Source: Flavobacteriales bacterium (GTDB lineage: Bacteria; Bacteroidota; Bacteroidia; Flavobacteriales_F; PHOS-HE28). Taken from it: a stretch of 64,000 bases of DNA. Numbering within the stretch: the stretch's first letter is position 1; each line of letters starts with the position of its first letter. Position numbers and translations under genes: made by a program. Below, piece after piece: positions 32,414 to 41,018 of the stretch. Below the pieces are notes generated by a model. The model did not search any database. It was not told where the DNA came from and saw nothing but the letters and a program-made list of their open reading frames with translations. The DNA is taken from contig JADJLR010000002.1 in NCBI GenBank assembly GCA_016710015.1, positions 248,001 through 312,000 of the forward strand. The letters are read 5' to 3'.

Positions 32414-34060
32414 ATGAGAACCCCCATCCTACTTGTACTGTTCATTGCCTTTGCCCCTGCAAAAGCACAAACCACACCAAGCTCCTTACGCCCGGACATC
32501 TCCGTGGATCACTACATGAACGTGCGCTCCAGTGCCGTGCGGCTGGAAGTTGACCCGATCAGTGGTCGGTTGTATTACCTGCGCACCAACGGCGAGCTCC
32601 TGGTGGTGATCGATGATGGGATCGCGCCTCCGCACGACTCCGTTGTCTTCACTACCGAGGACCACTTGCTGGACGATACGTACGGCATGACCTTCCACGA
32701 CAGTGATCTTTTCGTGATCGGGAATCAAGTCACCGGAAGCTCGACCCAAGGCATCGTTCACCGCGCTCGCCTGCAGCCCGACGGATCGCGCTTATGGACG
32801 GTGGCTGCTTGGACCGAACCCTATGCATGGGGTGGTAAGGCCCATGGGTTCAACAACGTTGTGGTCTCTCCAGATGAAACGGAACTCTATTTGAACTGCG
32901 GATCGCGCACAGATCACGGTGAGGTGCAGGATGTGAATGGCGCTTATCCCGAGTTGCGTGAAGAGCCTATCACGGCCAAGATCCTCCGCATTCCGATCGA
33001 TGCGAACGAATTGTTGCTGCCGAACGACGAGCCGGAACTTGCCGCATCCGAGTTCGTGTTCGCCAGTGGCGTTCGCAACACCTTCGACATGGCCTTCGAT
33101 GCAGATGGCCGGTTGTTCGGCGTGGAGAATTCAGGAGATCACGACGATCCGGAAGAAATGAACTGGCTGCGTCAAGGTCATCATTACGGGTTCCCTTGGA
33201 CCGCAGGCGGCAATTCGAACCCAACACCTATAGTCGGTTACGACCCTGCGCTTGACCCGTTGCTCAACCCCGGCTTTCCATCCGCAGCTACGGATTTCCA
33301 GTATGACCCGACCTTCCCGCCTGCACCCCCTTTCTTCACGGAACCGATTCGCAATACCGGTCCGGATGCCGATCGGGTCCGGGATCCACTCACAAGTGGC
33401 ATACGCGACGCATCAGATGAAGGGATCGAGATCCGAACGTTCACCTGCCATCGTTCTCCGCTGGGCCTGCTGTTCGACACGGACAGCTTGTGGGGTGATG
33501 ACCTGCGGGGCGATGCCTTGATGCTGAGCTTCACGCCCGGTGGCGATACGTTGGGTTTCAGCCCGATCGCGCCTTGGGGCATTCCCGTGGTTCCGGCCGA
33601 CCCGAGCAGTGATCTGATCCATCTCGTGTTGACACCCGATCTCCCGAACGACAACTTCTCCGTTCAGGCAACGCGCATCGTGGAAGGCTTCTACTTGCCC
33701 GTGGATGCAGCAAATGCGAACAACGTGATCTACGTATTGGAGAACTCCGGTGGTAATGAAAGGGCCATTTGGAAAGTGACCTTGCCGCTTTACACTGGGA
33801 TCGATGGAACGATCGGATCGCACACCACCCCCCTGCACGTATGGCCGGTGCCAACGGCGGACCGGGTCATGTGGAGCACCGAAGGCAAGCGACCGAATGC
33901 GATCACATTATTGGATATGCAAGGTCGTGTGTGTCGTACCGTGCTAACGCGAACAACGAACGGGGTCATCGCCGTGAACGATCTACCGGCCGCCGTGTAC
34001 CTCCTGCGCGCTGACTACTTGGATGGGTTTGTCCATCAGCGGTTCGTGATCACGAAGTGA
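32414..34060 (+). CDS. Secreted PQQ-type sugar dehydrogenase-like beta-propeller with T9SS sorting domain
   Basis: 548 residues. The signal peptide ends at APAKAQ. The body resembles glucose/sorbosone dehydrogenases (PF07995): RLEVDPISGRLYYL, YGMTFHDSDLFVIGN, KAHGFNNVVVSPDETELYL, ASGVRNTFDMAFDADGRLF, ENSGDHDDPEEMNWLRQG and HYGFPW. These oxidise sugars with PQQ in the periplasm or outside. The last 75 residues are a T9SS domain (VWPVPTADRVMWSTEG, LPAAVYLLRADYLDGFVHQ, RFVITK). No heme-binding CXXCH is seen, so the electron acceptor is unknown. It converges on cmk with 22 bp between the stops. Confidence 0.87.
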   Translation: MRTPILLVLFIAFAPAKAQTTPSSLRPDISVDHYMNVRSSAVRLEVDPISGRLYYLRTNGELLVVIDDGIAPPHDSVVFTTEDHLLDDTYGMTFHDSDLFVIGNQVTGSSTQGIVHRARLQPDGSRLWTVAAWTEPYAWGGKAHGFNNVVVSPDETELYLNCGSRTDHGEVQDVNGAYPELREEPITAKILRIPIDANELLLPNDEPELAASEFVFASGVRNTFDMAFDADGRLFGVENSGDHDDPEEMNWLRQGHHYGFPWTAGGNSNPTPIVGYDPALDPLLNPGFPSAATDFQYDPTFPPAPPFFTEPIRNTGPDADRVRDPLTSGIRDASDEGIEIRTFTCHRSPLGLLFDTDSLWGDDLRGDALMLSFTPGGDTLGFSPIAPWGIPVVPADPSSDLIHLVLTPDLPNDNFSVQATRIVEGFYLPVDAANANNVIYVLENSGGNERAIWKVTLPLYTGIDGTIGSHTTPLHVWPVPTADRVMWSTEGKRPNAITLLDMQGRVCRTVLTRTTNGVIAVNDLPAAVYLLRADYLDGFVHQRFVITK

Positions 34061-34082
34061 ACGATGCCGGTCCGGTTGCGGA

Positions 34083-34784
34083 TCACGCCTCCGTAACCAC
34101 CCCGATCGCGCGCACCACTTCTCCCAAGGCCAGGTCGAATTGCTCCGATGAGGTCAGGTGGGTGTTGTCGATCACGAAGGCATCGGGCGCTTCGGTGAGC
34201 GGGTCCGCAGCACGGGTGGTATCATCCAGATCACGACGTTCAATGTTGGCCGCGACCTCTTCGATCGTGATCTCGGCTCCACGGCCTTTCAGTTCCAAAT
34301 AACGGCGTTGCGCACGAACCTCCGGGCTCGCCGTCATGAAGAATTTCACCTCGGCATTCGGGAACACCACGGTACCGATGTCGCGTCCATCCATCACTAC
34401 GCCACCACCCTGCCCCATTTCCTGCTGTAACTGCACCAATTTGGCGCGCACTTCAGGGATCGGGCTAACGAGGGTAACATGGTGGCTCACATCCATCTCG
34501 CGGATCCGGTGTTCTACATTCCTGCCGTCCAACCAGGTCTCGCTCCGTTGGGTGTGGTCATCATGCTTGAAGCCAATGTGGATGTGCGGCAGGACCCGAA
34601 GCAAAGCGACCTTATTGAGCACACCATCCACGACAAGTCCATTCTCGATGACATAGAGAGCGATCGCCCTGTACATCGCTCCACTGTCTATGTACGTGTA
34701 GTGCAGGTGATGCGCCAAGTGCTTCGCCAACGTGCTCTTTCCGCAACTGCTGAATCCGTCTATGGCGATGGTGATCCGCTTCAC
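34083..34784 (-). CDS. cmk: Cytidylate kinase
   Basis: 233 residues. It phosphorylates CMP and dCMP. IAIDGFSSCGKSTLAKHLA is the P-loop, YIDSGAMYRAIALYVIENG the nucleotide-binding motif, and VVMDGRDIGTVVFPNAEVKFF with RAQRRYLEL completes the family. It lies downstream of porQ on the same strand, 183 bp away. That gap holds a TGGTGA/TCACCA hairpin (34920-34935), a near-palindrome CGCTAAAGCTTCAGCG (34829-34844) and a TACCTTGG box (34810-34803), so cmk may have its own promoter. The porQ-cmk order recurs in Bacteroidota. Confidence 0.96.
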   Translation of the reverse strand: MKRITIAIDGFSSCGKSTLAKHLAHHLHYTYIDSGAMYRAIALYVIENGLVVDGVLNKVALLRVLPHIHIGFKHDDHTQRSETWLDGRNVEHRIREMDVSHHVTLVSPIPEVRAKLVQLQQEMGQGGGVVMDGRDIGTVVFPNAEVKFFMTASPEVRAQRRYLELKGRGAEITIEEVAANIERRDLDDTTRAADPLTEAPDAFVIDNTHLTSSEQFDLALGEVVRAIGVVTEA

Positions 34785-34967
34785 GTTCCCGGGATGTTGC
34801 GGCCAAGGTAGTGGTGTTGGTCCGCCTACGCTAAAGCTTCAGCGAAACCTGGATAGCAAGACGGAGTTGGAAGTCGATCCACCGCAATGACTCAGGCTGC
34901 ATGGGATAATAGCCGACCTTGGTGATCGGTCACCAGATCAGCGACTCCTTCAACCTGCAAACAAGGA

Positions 34968-36014
34968 TCAACCTTTCTTGAAATCCGCGAAGCGCACAGC
35001 CAACGTGAGGGTATTGCTGATCCCGGCCAAATGCAATTGCGAAAACCCATAGCTGATGTGGAACTTGCTCACCTTCAGCCCCACCCCGAAGCTTAAGCCC
35101 GTGATAGCAGGTTTGTCCGGGACCAACAACTCCTTTCGGCGACGGGCGTTGTACGCTAAACGCAGCATGAAATTCTTGCTCAATAGGATCTCCGCACTGG
35201 GTACTACATGCAGGGCGGCCTTGTCCAAGGTGGTGATCTTGTTCTCGACCACTTCTCCCGTGGTCTGGTCCACCTCCACTATGGCGTTCGGGTCTACGTA
35301 CGTGAGATCCCATCGCTGCAATTGTTCCATCATCAGGCCAAGCCGAAAGGGTGCATGCCTGAATTCATAGGTCACACCCAGCATGGCCTGGAATGGCAAT
35401 TTCTCACGCTCCCCGGTGAAGGTGCTTGCTTGTGTGCCGATGTTGCGCAGCATGGCTGCCACGGTGAGACCAATGCTCTTCTTCGCGAACACCCCACCAA
35501 CATCCAAGGCCCAAGCCGTCGACTTGTAATTCTCCAAAGCACTGGTGATCAACTTGGCATTCACCCCCACACTGAAGAGGCTATCGATCGGACGTGCTGC
35601 GCCCACTTGGAAAACATACTCCCCGGCGCTGAATTCGCCGATCTCCGCACCGATCTCGTCCGTCCGGGTGAAGGTGCCATAATCCATGTATTGCACGGCG
35701 GCGGAAAGTGTGATGTTACTGCTATCCAAATGATGGCCATAGCCCACGTAACCCACGTTGATGCCGGCGAAATAGGGCAGGTAGCTCAGGGCCACTTGCT
35801 TGCTCATGCTACGATTCAACAACGCAGGAGAGAAGAGTCCTAAGTTCAAGTCATTGTCCTGCACGGCTATGTAATTCCCACCCAACGCGGAAGCCCGTGC
35901 CGAACTGGGTATATCCAACAACCGGAAGGCGGACTGACCACCCAACTGTGCCACAGCAGAGAGACCTGCTCCACAAAGGATGAGTGCGACGAGTGATCGA
36001 ATGTGTGTTGGCAT
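34968..36014 (-). CDS. porQ: Type IX secretion system protein PorQ
   Basis: 348 residues. The signal peptide (MPTHIRSLVALILCGAGLSA, then VAQ) leads into an outer-membrane beta-barrel. GQSAFRLLDIPSSARASALG is the diagnostic PorQ/PorV-type N-terminus, followed by NLGLFSPALLN and alternating strands ending LAVRFADFKKG. PorQ works with PorU, PorV and PorZ in the surface attachment complex that removes the sorting domain from T9SS cargo, such as the four cargo proteins in this window. ATG 36014 is used; the longer frame to 36227 adds 71 unrelated residues and overlaps the divergent lipoprotein gene. TATCTTGC lies upstream as a weak -7 box. Confidence 0.92.
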   Translation of the reverse strand: MPTHIRSLVALILCGAGLSAVAQLGGQSAFRLLDIPSSARASALGGNYIAVQDNDLNLGLFSPALLNRSMSKQVALSYLPYFAGINVGYVGYGHHLDSSNITLSAAVQYMDYGTFTRTDEIGAEIGEFSAGEYVFQVGAARPIDSLFSVGVNAKLITSALENYKSTAWALDVGGVFAKKSIGLTVAAMLRNIGTQASTFTGEREKLPFQAMLGVTYEFRHAPFRLGLMMEQLQRWDLTYVDPNAIVEVDQTTGEVVENKITTLDKAALHVVPSAEILLSKNFMLRLAYNARRRKELLVPDKPAITGLSFGVGLKVSKFHISYGFSQLHLAGISNTLTLAVRFADFKKG

Positions 36015-36089
36015 GAATGCGACCGTGGCTTGGGAACGCAAGATAGCGGACCCTAGTATCCGGTTGGTCAAAGCAAATACCTTTCCGCC

Positions 36090-36734
36090 ATGAATTGGCG
36101 CTCCATTCTGGCGATCGGGATGTTCCTTAGCCTCTTGGTAGGCTGTCGCACCACCGATGCGGTCGTTGGCCATGGCCCGTTCCAGAAGCGGAAGTATCGC
36201 CCCGGTTGGCATGTGGACCTCGGGCACCGGTCAAGCCACGGTGCCGCCGCACATGGACTTCGAACATCGGATGATGATGCTGGAACGATCGCGTTGCGGA
36301 ACACGGAACGACCGATCACTGAGCCCACACCTTTGGCCGGACCGACATTGGAATGCAAACCTGTTCCGCTGCATACGTGCCTGAACACAGGCGACCACGC
36401 TTTCTCCATGGCTCCGCCGCTCCAATACGCCCGCCTAGCGTTGGGTCACGGTCTTCCACAAGAGTCCGATACGCAGGCTGAAGCACCGCGCTATTACAAC
36501 CGCATGGCGTTGGTATCCGGTGTCTTCCTCGTACTATCCATGGCGGTGATCTTCCTGACAGGTGGAGGGAACATCTTGCTCTACCTGCTCAGTTTCGCAT
36601 TCATCACGGGCATCATCGGATTGATCCTTGCGATCAAGCACAAGGAGAAGGGTAAAGGCATCGCCATCGCGGCGATCGTTCTACCTCTGGTCGTTGTGGG
36701 GCTCGTGATCGCCGCGCTCAGTGCTGTATTCTGA
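36090..36734 (+). CDS. Lipoprotein-like protein with C-terminal membrane segments (DUF4190-like)
   Basis: 214 residues. ILAIGMFLSLLVGCRT is a lipobox with the cysteine at 19. PFQKRKYRPGWHVDL is a motif I know from many small Bacteroidota lipoproteins of unknown role. The middle is polar and low in structure. The last 75 residues hold two or three hydrophobic helices (VSGVFLVLSMAVIFL, LLSFAFITGIIGLILAIK, AIVLPLVVVGLVIAAL) separated by KHKEKGKG, like DUF4190. A lipid anchor plus these helices could tether it to both membranes or only the inner one. TACCTTTC (36078-36085) almost touches the ATG. The last 54 bases overlap the queA 3' end. Confidence 0.7.
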   Translation: MNWRSILAIGMFLSLLVGCRTTDAVVGHGPFQKRKYRPGWHVDLGHRSSHGAAAHGLRTSDDDAGTIALRNTERPITEPTPLAGPTLECKPVPLHTCLNTGDHAFSMAPPLQYARLALGHGLPQESDTQAEAPRYYNRMALVSGVFLVLSMAVIFLTGGGNILLYLLSFAFITGIIGLILAIKHKEKGKGIAIAAIVLPLVVVGLVIAALSAVF

Positions 36735-37946
36735 ATCCTTCCGAAAGAACAATGACCCATCGCCGTAACTCAGAAAGCGATAGTCATTCGCCAGCGCGTG
36801 ATCGTACACAGCGCGCCACGACGGGCCAAGGAATGCCGCTACCAAAAGCAACAAGGTGCTTTCCGGTTGATGGAAGTTGGTGACCAATGCATCGGCCACG
36901 CGAAACCGATAACCCGGCGCGATCAATAACCGCGTGGTGCCGATCAAAGCATCCTGTCCTTCGCCATCGCGCAGTTGATCACGTACGGCTTGGAGGGCCG
37001 AAAGTGGATCCGGCAGTTCGGTCTTTGGATATCCGTATGGTTCCCATTGATCCACGTCGAGTTGCTCCTTGGCACTCCCGGTCAAGATCCGTACACCATG
37101 CCAATAAAGACTTTCAATGGTGCGCAACGCCGTGGTGCCGACCGGTATGATCGGGCCGTGATCCATCTGGCCGATCAATTGCTCCACCGCTTGCAACGGT
37201 ACTCGGACCTGCTCCGCGTGCATCGCATGTCCGTCCATGGTCCCACTTTTCACCGGCAGGAAGGTTCCGGCACCGACGTGCAGGGTCAACCGTGTTGTCG
37301 GTATTCCTTTCGCCGTGATGCGGTCCATTACATCGCGGCTGAAGTGCAAGCTTGCTGTCGGCGCCGCTACCGAACCACCGCGGTCCGCGAATACGGTGTT
37401 GTAGCGCACATCATCCGCCGCCGTAGCCGCACGGCGCATATAGGGTGGCAACGGAACCGTACCCGAATGTTCCAGTTGCTCTACGAATGTGGATCCATCG
37501 TTCCAGCGGAATTCGATCAGATGCTCCCCGTTCACATGATCGATCCGGACCGCTCGAAGTCCAGCCTCACCTTCACTCAAGTACAGCTCCTCCCCTTTCC
37601 AACGTTTGGCATTGCCCACCATGCACCACCAACGCGTGCTGTGCGTATCCTGAAGCGCCTCTTCGATCCGGCGATCGCCCTCCGGTGACAGGACCATGCA
37701 CTCCAACACGGCTCCGGTGGTACGCTTGAAATGGATGCGCGCGTGGACGACCCGCGTGTCATTCAACACCAGTAACGCGTTGTCCGGAAGAAGATCGGGA
37801 AGTTCCCTGAACGCATGATCCGATATCCGATCATTCCTACAGACCAGTAACCGGCTCGCATCCCGTTCCGCCAAAGGCTGCTTGGCGATGCGGTCCTCTG
37901 GCAATGCGTAGGTGAAGTCGTGGATCGAAAGATCGCGCGGATGCAT
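36681..37946 (-). CDS. queA: S-adenosylmethionine:tRNA ribosyltransferase-isomerase
   Basis: 421 residues. It makes epoxyqueuosine at tRNA position 34. DFTYALPEDRIAKQPLAERD, NDTRVVHARIHFKR, the substrate region YNTVFADRGGSVAAPTASLHF, TLHVGAGTFLPVKSGTMDGH and ALVTNFHQPESTLLLLVAAF identify it. The protein normally ends near YGDGSLFF. Here about 20 further residues (RKDSEYSTERGDHEPHNDQR) run antisense through the neighbouring lipoprotein gene, suggesting loss of the original stop. ATG 37946 lies 17 bp past the subtilase stop, so the two are probably on one message. Confidence 0.94.
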   Translation of the reverse strand: MHPRDLSIHDFTYALPEDRIAKQPLAERDASRLLVCRNDRISDHAFRELPDLLPDNALLVLNDTRVVHARIHFKRTTGAVLECMVLSPEGDRRIEEALQDTHSTRWWCMVGNAKRWKGEELYLSEGEAGLRAVRIDHVNGEHLIEFRWNDGSTFVEQLEHSGTVPLPPYMRRAATAADDVRYNTVFADRGGSVAAPTASLHFSRDVMDRITAKGIPTTRLTLHVGAGTFLPVKSGTMDGHAMHAEQVRVPLQAVEQLIGQMDHGPIIPVGTTALRTIESLYWHGVRILTGSAKEQLDVDQWEPYGYPKTELPDPLSALQAVRDQLRDGEGQDALIGTTRLLIAPGYRFRVADALVTNFHQPESTLLLLVAAFLGPSWRAVYDHALANDYRFLSYGDGSLFFRKDSEYSTERGDHEPHNDQR

Positions 37947-37963
37947 GGGCCGCGAAGATCGCG

Positions 37964-40132
37964 TTATGGTTTGATCACCTTGCCCATGCGGCGCGAGTCC
38001 TTGTACTGCACTTGAACATGGTACATCCCACTGGACCATCGATCGGTCTCTACGATCTCCAGTCCTTGCCGGATCATGCGATCCACCAACACGCGACCGG
38101 TCACATCCGTGATACGCAATCGAGCCGGGCCGTCCGCTTGGATGCAACACTGGTCGGTCACTGGATTCGGCCAGATCACGGGTCCATCGGAGGTAGCTTC
38201 CGCGATACCGGTGATCCCGAGGGCCTGCACCACTGCGTGATAGGCATTCACTTTTCCAGCGCCCCAGCGTGTGCTACCACCGACAGGTATGGTGCCGGTA
38301 TTGGCATCGGTGCGCGCGGTGATCCGGATCAGCTCCTTCACATCCGCAGGTGTCATTTCTGGATCTGCCTCCAGGATCAGCGCCACGATACCTGCCACTG
38401 CTGGAGCGGCCATGCTGGTACCCGAGAGCCGCCCGAAAGGATAGGACCCACCTTGGAAATCAACGTTCACCAAGGTCGTGGGCGATTGATCCGTGAATGA
38501 ACTGAGGCTGGAGGCCACATTAACGCCCGGCGCTGCGATATCCGGCTTCATACGCTCGTCCAGAGTGGGTCCGAAGGAAGAGAAGGAAGCGATGGAACCA
38601 CCTACGGGAATGCCGGCTCCAACGGTGTACTCCGAGCTATAGGCCGCGACCGTGATCAATTCATTGGTACAAGCCGGTTCGCTGATCCCGTAGAAATGAT
38701 CACCAGCTACCCAGCCGGTCTGTCCAGCTTGGAACTCCTGCCCCCAATTCCCGACATCGTTGGTCAGTTCCGTCACGTTCCAGAAATGCACACGCCCAGT
38801 TTCCGCAGCGGCCTTCAACGAAACTCGGTAGGCGCTGCTGGTATTCTTGACCCGAAGTCGGAAATGTGGCCGACCATTCAATGGGTGCTCCGCGTCCGCA
38901 GTCAGGTTGAAGAAGATGGTATCACTGCCTTGTACAAAGAAGGAATCGAGGTAGGCTTGTTGTGTCTCCGTGTTGTAGAACGGGGACTCGTGCAACACTT
39001 GATTCAGGTTGCCGCTCACCACCACGCCCGCCGAGAACGAAGCACCTTCATCGCCCCACATGCTGATGCTCTGCCCCCACATATTCGGGTTGGCCGAGTA
39101 CGGATAGAATTGGATCCGTGATCGCAGCGTATCGCCTGTGAAATCCTTGCGGATGTGAAAGTTCACGTCGCCATTGTTACCGCCAGAATTCACAAAGACA
39201 ACGCCTTCTTGTGCGAGCTGATCGATGGCTTGGCTGATCAGCGAATGGCCATCCAAAGTGCCGATGTGATACAAGCCCCAACTCATGTTGATCACCAAGC
39301 GCTTCCCGTCCGCGTCGGCGATCCCCTTCATCCACGTGAAGGCATCCAGCACTGCGGCCGCATCCACGAGGAAGGTGCAGAACAGGAATTGCGCATCGTA
39401 GGCCAATCCCCGGTACGCCGTACCCGCACCACCACCACCGGCAATGCCGGCCACATGGCTGCCATGGTAGGCGTAGTTGTATATGTTCGACGTATCCGAC
39501 TGCGCTGCGAGTAGCTCCGACTCCGAGTCGTACACCGTTCCGTAATCGAAGTCCGCTGGTGCTGGGCCGGAGCGCTTGTACTGGTCCCAAGCAGCGCGCA
39601 CACGGTAACCCGTCATGGCCGTATCGTAGAACATGGGGTGCGTGTAATCGAAGCCCCAATCCGTGATGCCGATGAGGACATCCCGGCCGGTATAGGTCTG
39701 TGGCAAATTGATGCCTTGGTGAACACTATCCGCATGCGTTGCCGGAACCACCCTGTTCAACTGGGGTGCTGCTTTTCCGGCCAATTCGATGTAATCCACA
39801 CCGGTGAGCTCAGCGAGATCCGACAAGTGGTCGGCATCCACTCGGAAGGAGACCACATCGCCCACACGTGCTCCCCATGTGAGGACATCACGACCGACCG
39901 GGTCGAACGCCTCGTTCACCTTGGCCAAGAAACCGACCATGCACCGACCATGGACGAGTGCTGTCGGATAGTACCCTTGCGTGGCCTGGGTGAGATCCTC
40001 TGCTTTCGGATGCGTGGCGATCAAGGCTTTCAGTTCTGCTATGCCGACCGTTGTATTGGCGGGCATGCCGACCTGTCCAACAGCCGTGGACAGACCAAGA
40101 ACGATGAACGAACCGAGTAGTGCTTTCCTCAT
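37964..40132 (-). CDS. Secreted S8 subtilisin-like serine protease with T9SS sorting domain
   Basis: 722 residues. The signal peptide ends at VGQVG. The propeptide-like region (about 25-145) is followed by the peptidase: Asp158 in IGITDWGFDYTHP, His223 in HGSHVAGIAGGG, the oxyanion Asn in VNSGGNNGD and Ser573 in LSGTSMAAPAVAG. A beta-domain is inserted between the Asn and Ser regions. The last 75 residues are a T9SS domain (IWPNPVTDQCCIQADG, VLVDRMIRQGLEI, YHVQVQYKDSRRMGKVIKP). It should be an extracellular or surface protease. TACCTTGG (minus strand 40157-40150) may be its -7 box. Confidence 0.93.
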   Translation of the reverse strand: MRKALLGSFIVLGLSTAVGQVGMPANTTVGIAELKALIATHPKAEDLTQATQGYYPTALVHGRCMVGFLAKVNEAFDPVGRDVLTWGARVGDVVSFRVDADHLSDLAELTGVDYIELAGKAAPQLNRVVPATHADSVHQGINLPQTYTGRDVLIGITDWGFDYTHPMFYDTAMTGYRVRAAWDQYKRSGPAPADFDYGTVYDSESELLAAQSDTSNIYNYAYHGSHVAGIAGGGGAGTAYRGLAYDAQFLFCTFLVDAAAVLDAFTWMKGIADADGKRLVINMSWGLYHIGTLDGHSLISQAIDQLAQEGVVFVNSGGNNGDVNFHIRKDFTGDTLRSRIQFYPYSANPNMWGQSISMWGDEGASFSAGVVVSGNLNQVLHESPFYNTETQQAYLDSFFVQGSDTIFFNLTADAEHPLNGRPHFRLRVKNTSSAYRVSLKAAAETGRVHFWNVTELTNDVGNWGQEFQAGQTGWVAGDHFYGISEPACTNELITVAAYSSEYTVGAGIPVGGSIASFSSFGPTLDERMKPDIAAPGVNVASSLSSFTDQSPTTLVNVDFQGGSYPFGRLSGTSMAAPAVAGIVALILEADPEMTPADVKELIRITARTDANTGTIPVGGSTRWGAGKVNAYHAVVQALGITGIAEATSDGPVIWPNPVTDQCCIQADGPARLRITDVTGRVLVDRMIRQGLEIVETDRWSSGMYHVQVQYKDSRRMGKVIKP

Positions 40133-40194
40133 GAACGGAGCTTATCCGACCAAGGTACGTGCCCGACCTTCAATCCGAGCTTGTTCCCTTCCCT

Positions 40195-40989
40195 TCACGG
40201 CGCACCTTTCACCGGTTCCTTTCTAGAAAGATCCAGCTTGTGTACCACCGTCAGGCGGATGTTGTGCCGATGGAAATAGAAATTGCCTGTGGGTCGCTGT
40301 TGCACAAGATCCAGGTAACTCAGGATGATCGTAAGCGCGGGAGTTGGTTTGTACCCGATGCCGATGAGGACCCGATTCTGATCGAATGTATTCAGGACCA
40401 CCTTGGACCCAGCGTTCAACATGACCTCATCTGCGATGCGCAAGTACATACGTTCAATGCGCTTCTCATCACGCTTCACCCGGACGAGTGGGAACTCCAA
40501 GCCGAGTTGATAGCGGAGTCTGAAATTCGTGAAGATGTGACCACCTGCCAATTGTCCATCGGTCACTTCGGGGATGAACCTTGCCTCGCCCCGGTACCGG
40601 TGATCGAGTCGCAAACGGCCGATGGTGGTAGTGTTGTTCAACTCCACGTGTGGGCGCCATTCGGGCACGATCAGATCGCTCGATGATCGGGGATCGTTGG
40701 ACCATTGCAGGAAATAGCTACCACCCGCTCGCACATCCCAACTGCGGCCCAACGTGCGCATGACATGGGCCCTCACAGCGAACAAGAACTGAGCATCCGG
40801 GTCGATGGACCTCCGTTCTTGGATGTCGGTGCCCAGCGACCACCGCTCACTGAATTTGAGGGTATTGATGTAAGCGACCCAGAACTGATCCTGCGTCGTG
40901 ATCTTCTTACCCGTCTGCGCATTGGCATGTCCTCCGCGGACTCCTCCCACCACCGTCAAGGCCACAAGGGCCAGACACCGGAAGTTCAT
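40195..40989 (-). CDS. DUF2490 outer-membrane beta-barrel protein
   Basis: 264 residues. The signal peptide ends at GGHANAQ. The remainder alternates strands with aromatic ends (DQFWVAYINTLKFSERWSL, LNNTTTIGRLRLDHRYRGEAR, HNIRLTVVHKLDL), the pattern of DUF2490 (PF10677), a presumed small outer-membrane barrel of unknown function. The start is 29 bp downstream of the lon stop, and the stop is 62 bp upstream of the subtilase start, so it could be read through from lon. Confidence 0.83.
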   Translation of the reverse strand: MNFRCLALVALTVVGGVRGGHANAQTGKKITTQDQFWVAYINTLKFSERWSLGTDIQERRSIDPDAQFLFAVRAHVMRTLGRSWDVRAGGSYFLQWSNDPRSSSDLIVPEWRPHVELNNTTTIGRLRLDHRYRGEARFIPEVTDGQLAGGHIFTNFRLRYQLGLEFPLVRVKRDEKRIERMYLRIADEVMLNAGSKVVLNTFDQNRVLIGIGYKPTPALTIILSYLDLVQQRPTGNFYFHRHNIRLTVVHKLDLSRKEPVKGAP

Positions 40990-41018
40990 TGCGAAAGGTG
41001 CTTCGGGATATCGATCGG

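Noticed and set aside
34829..34935. Hairpins between porQ and cmk considered as a terminator
   Set aside because: Stems are short (6-7 bp) and without a T-run; too weak to call.
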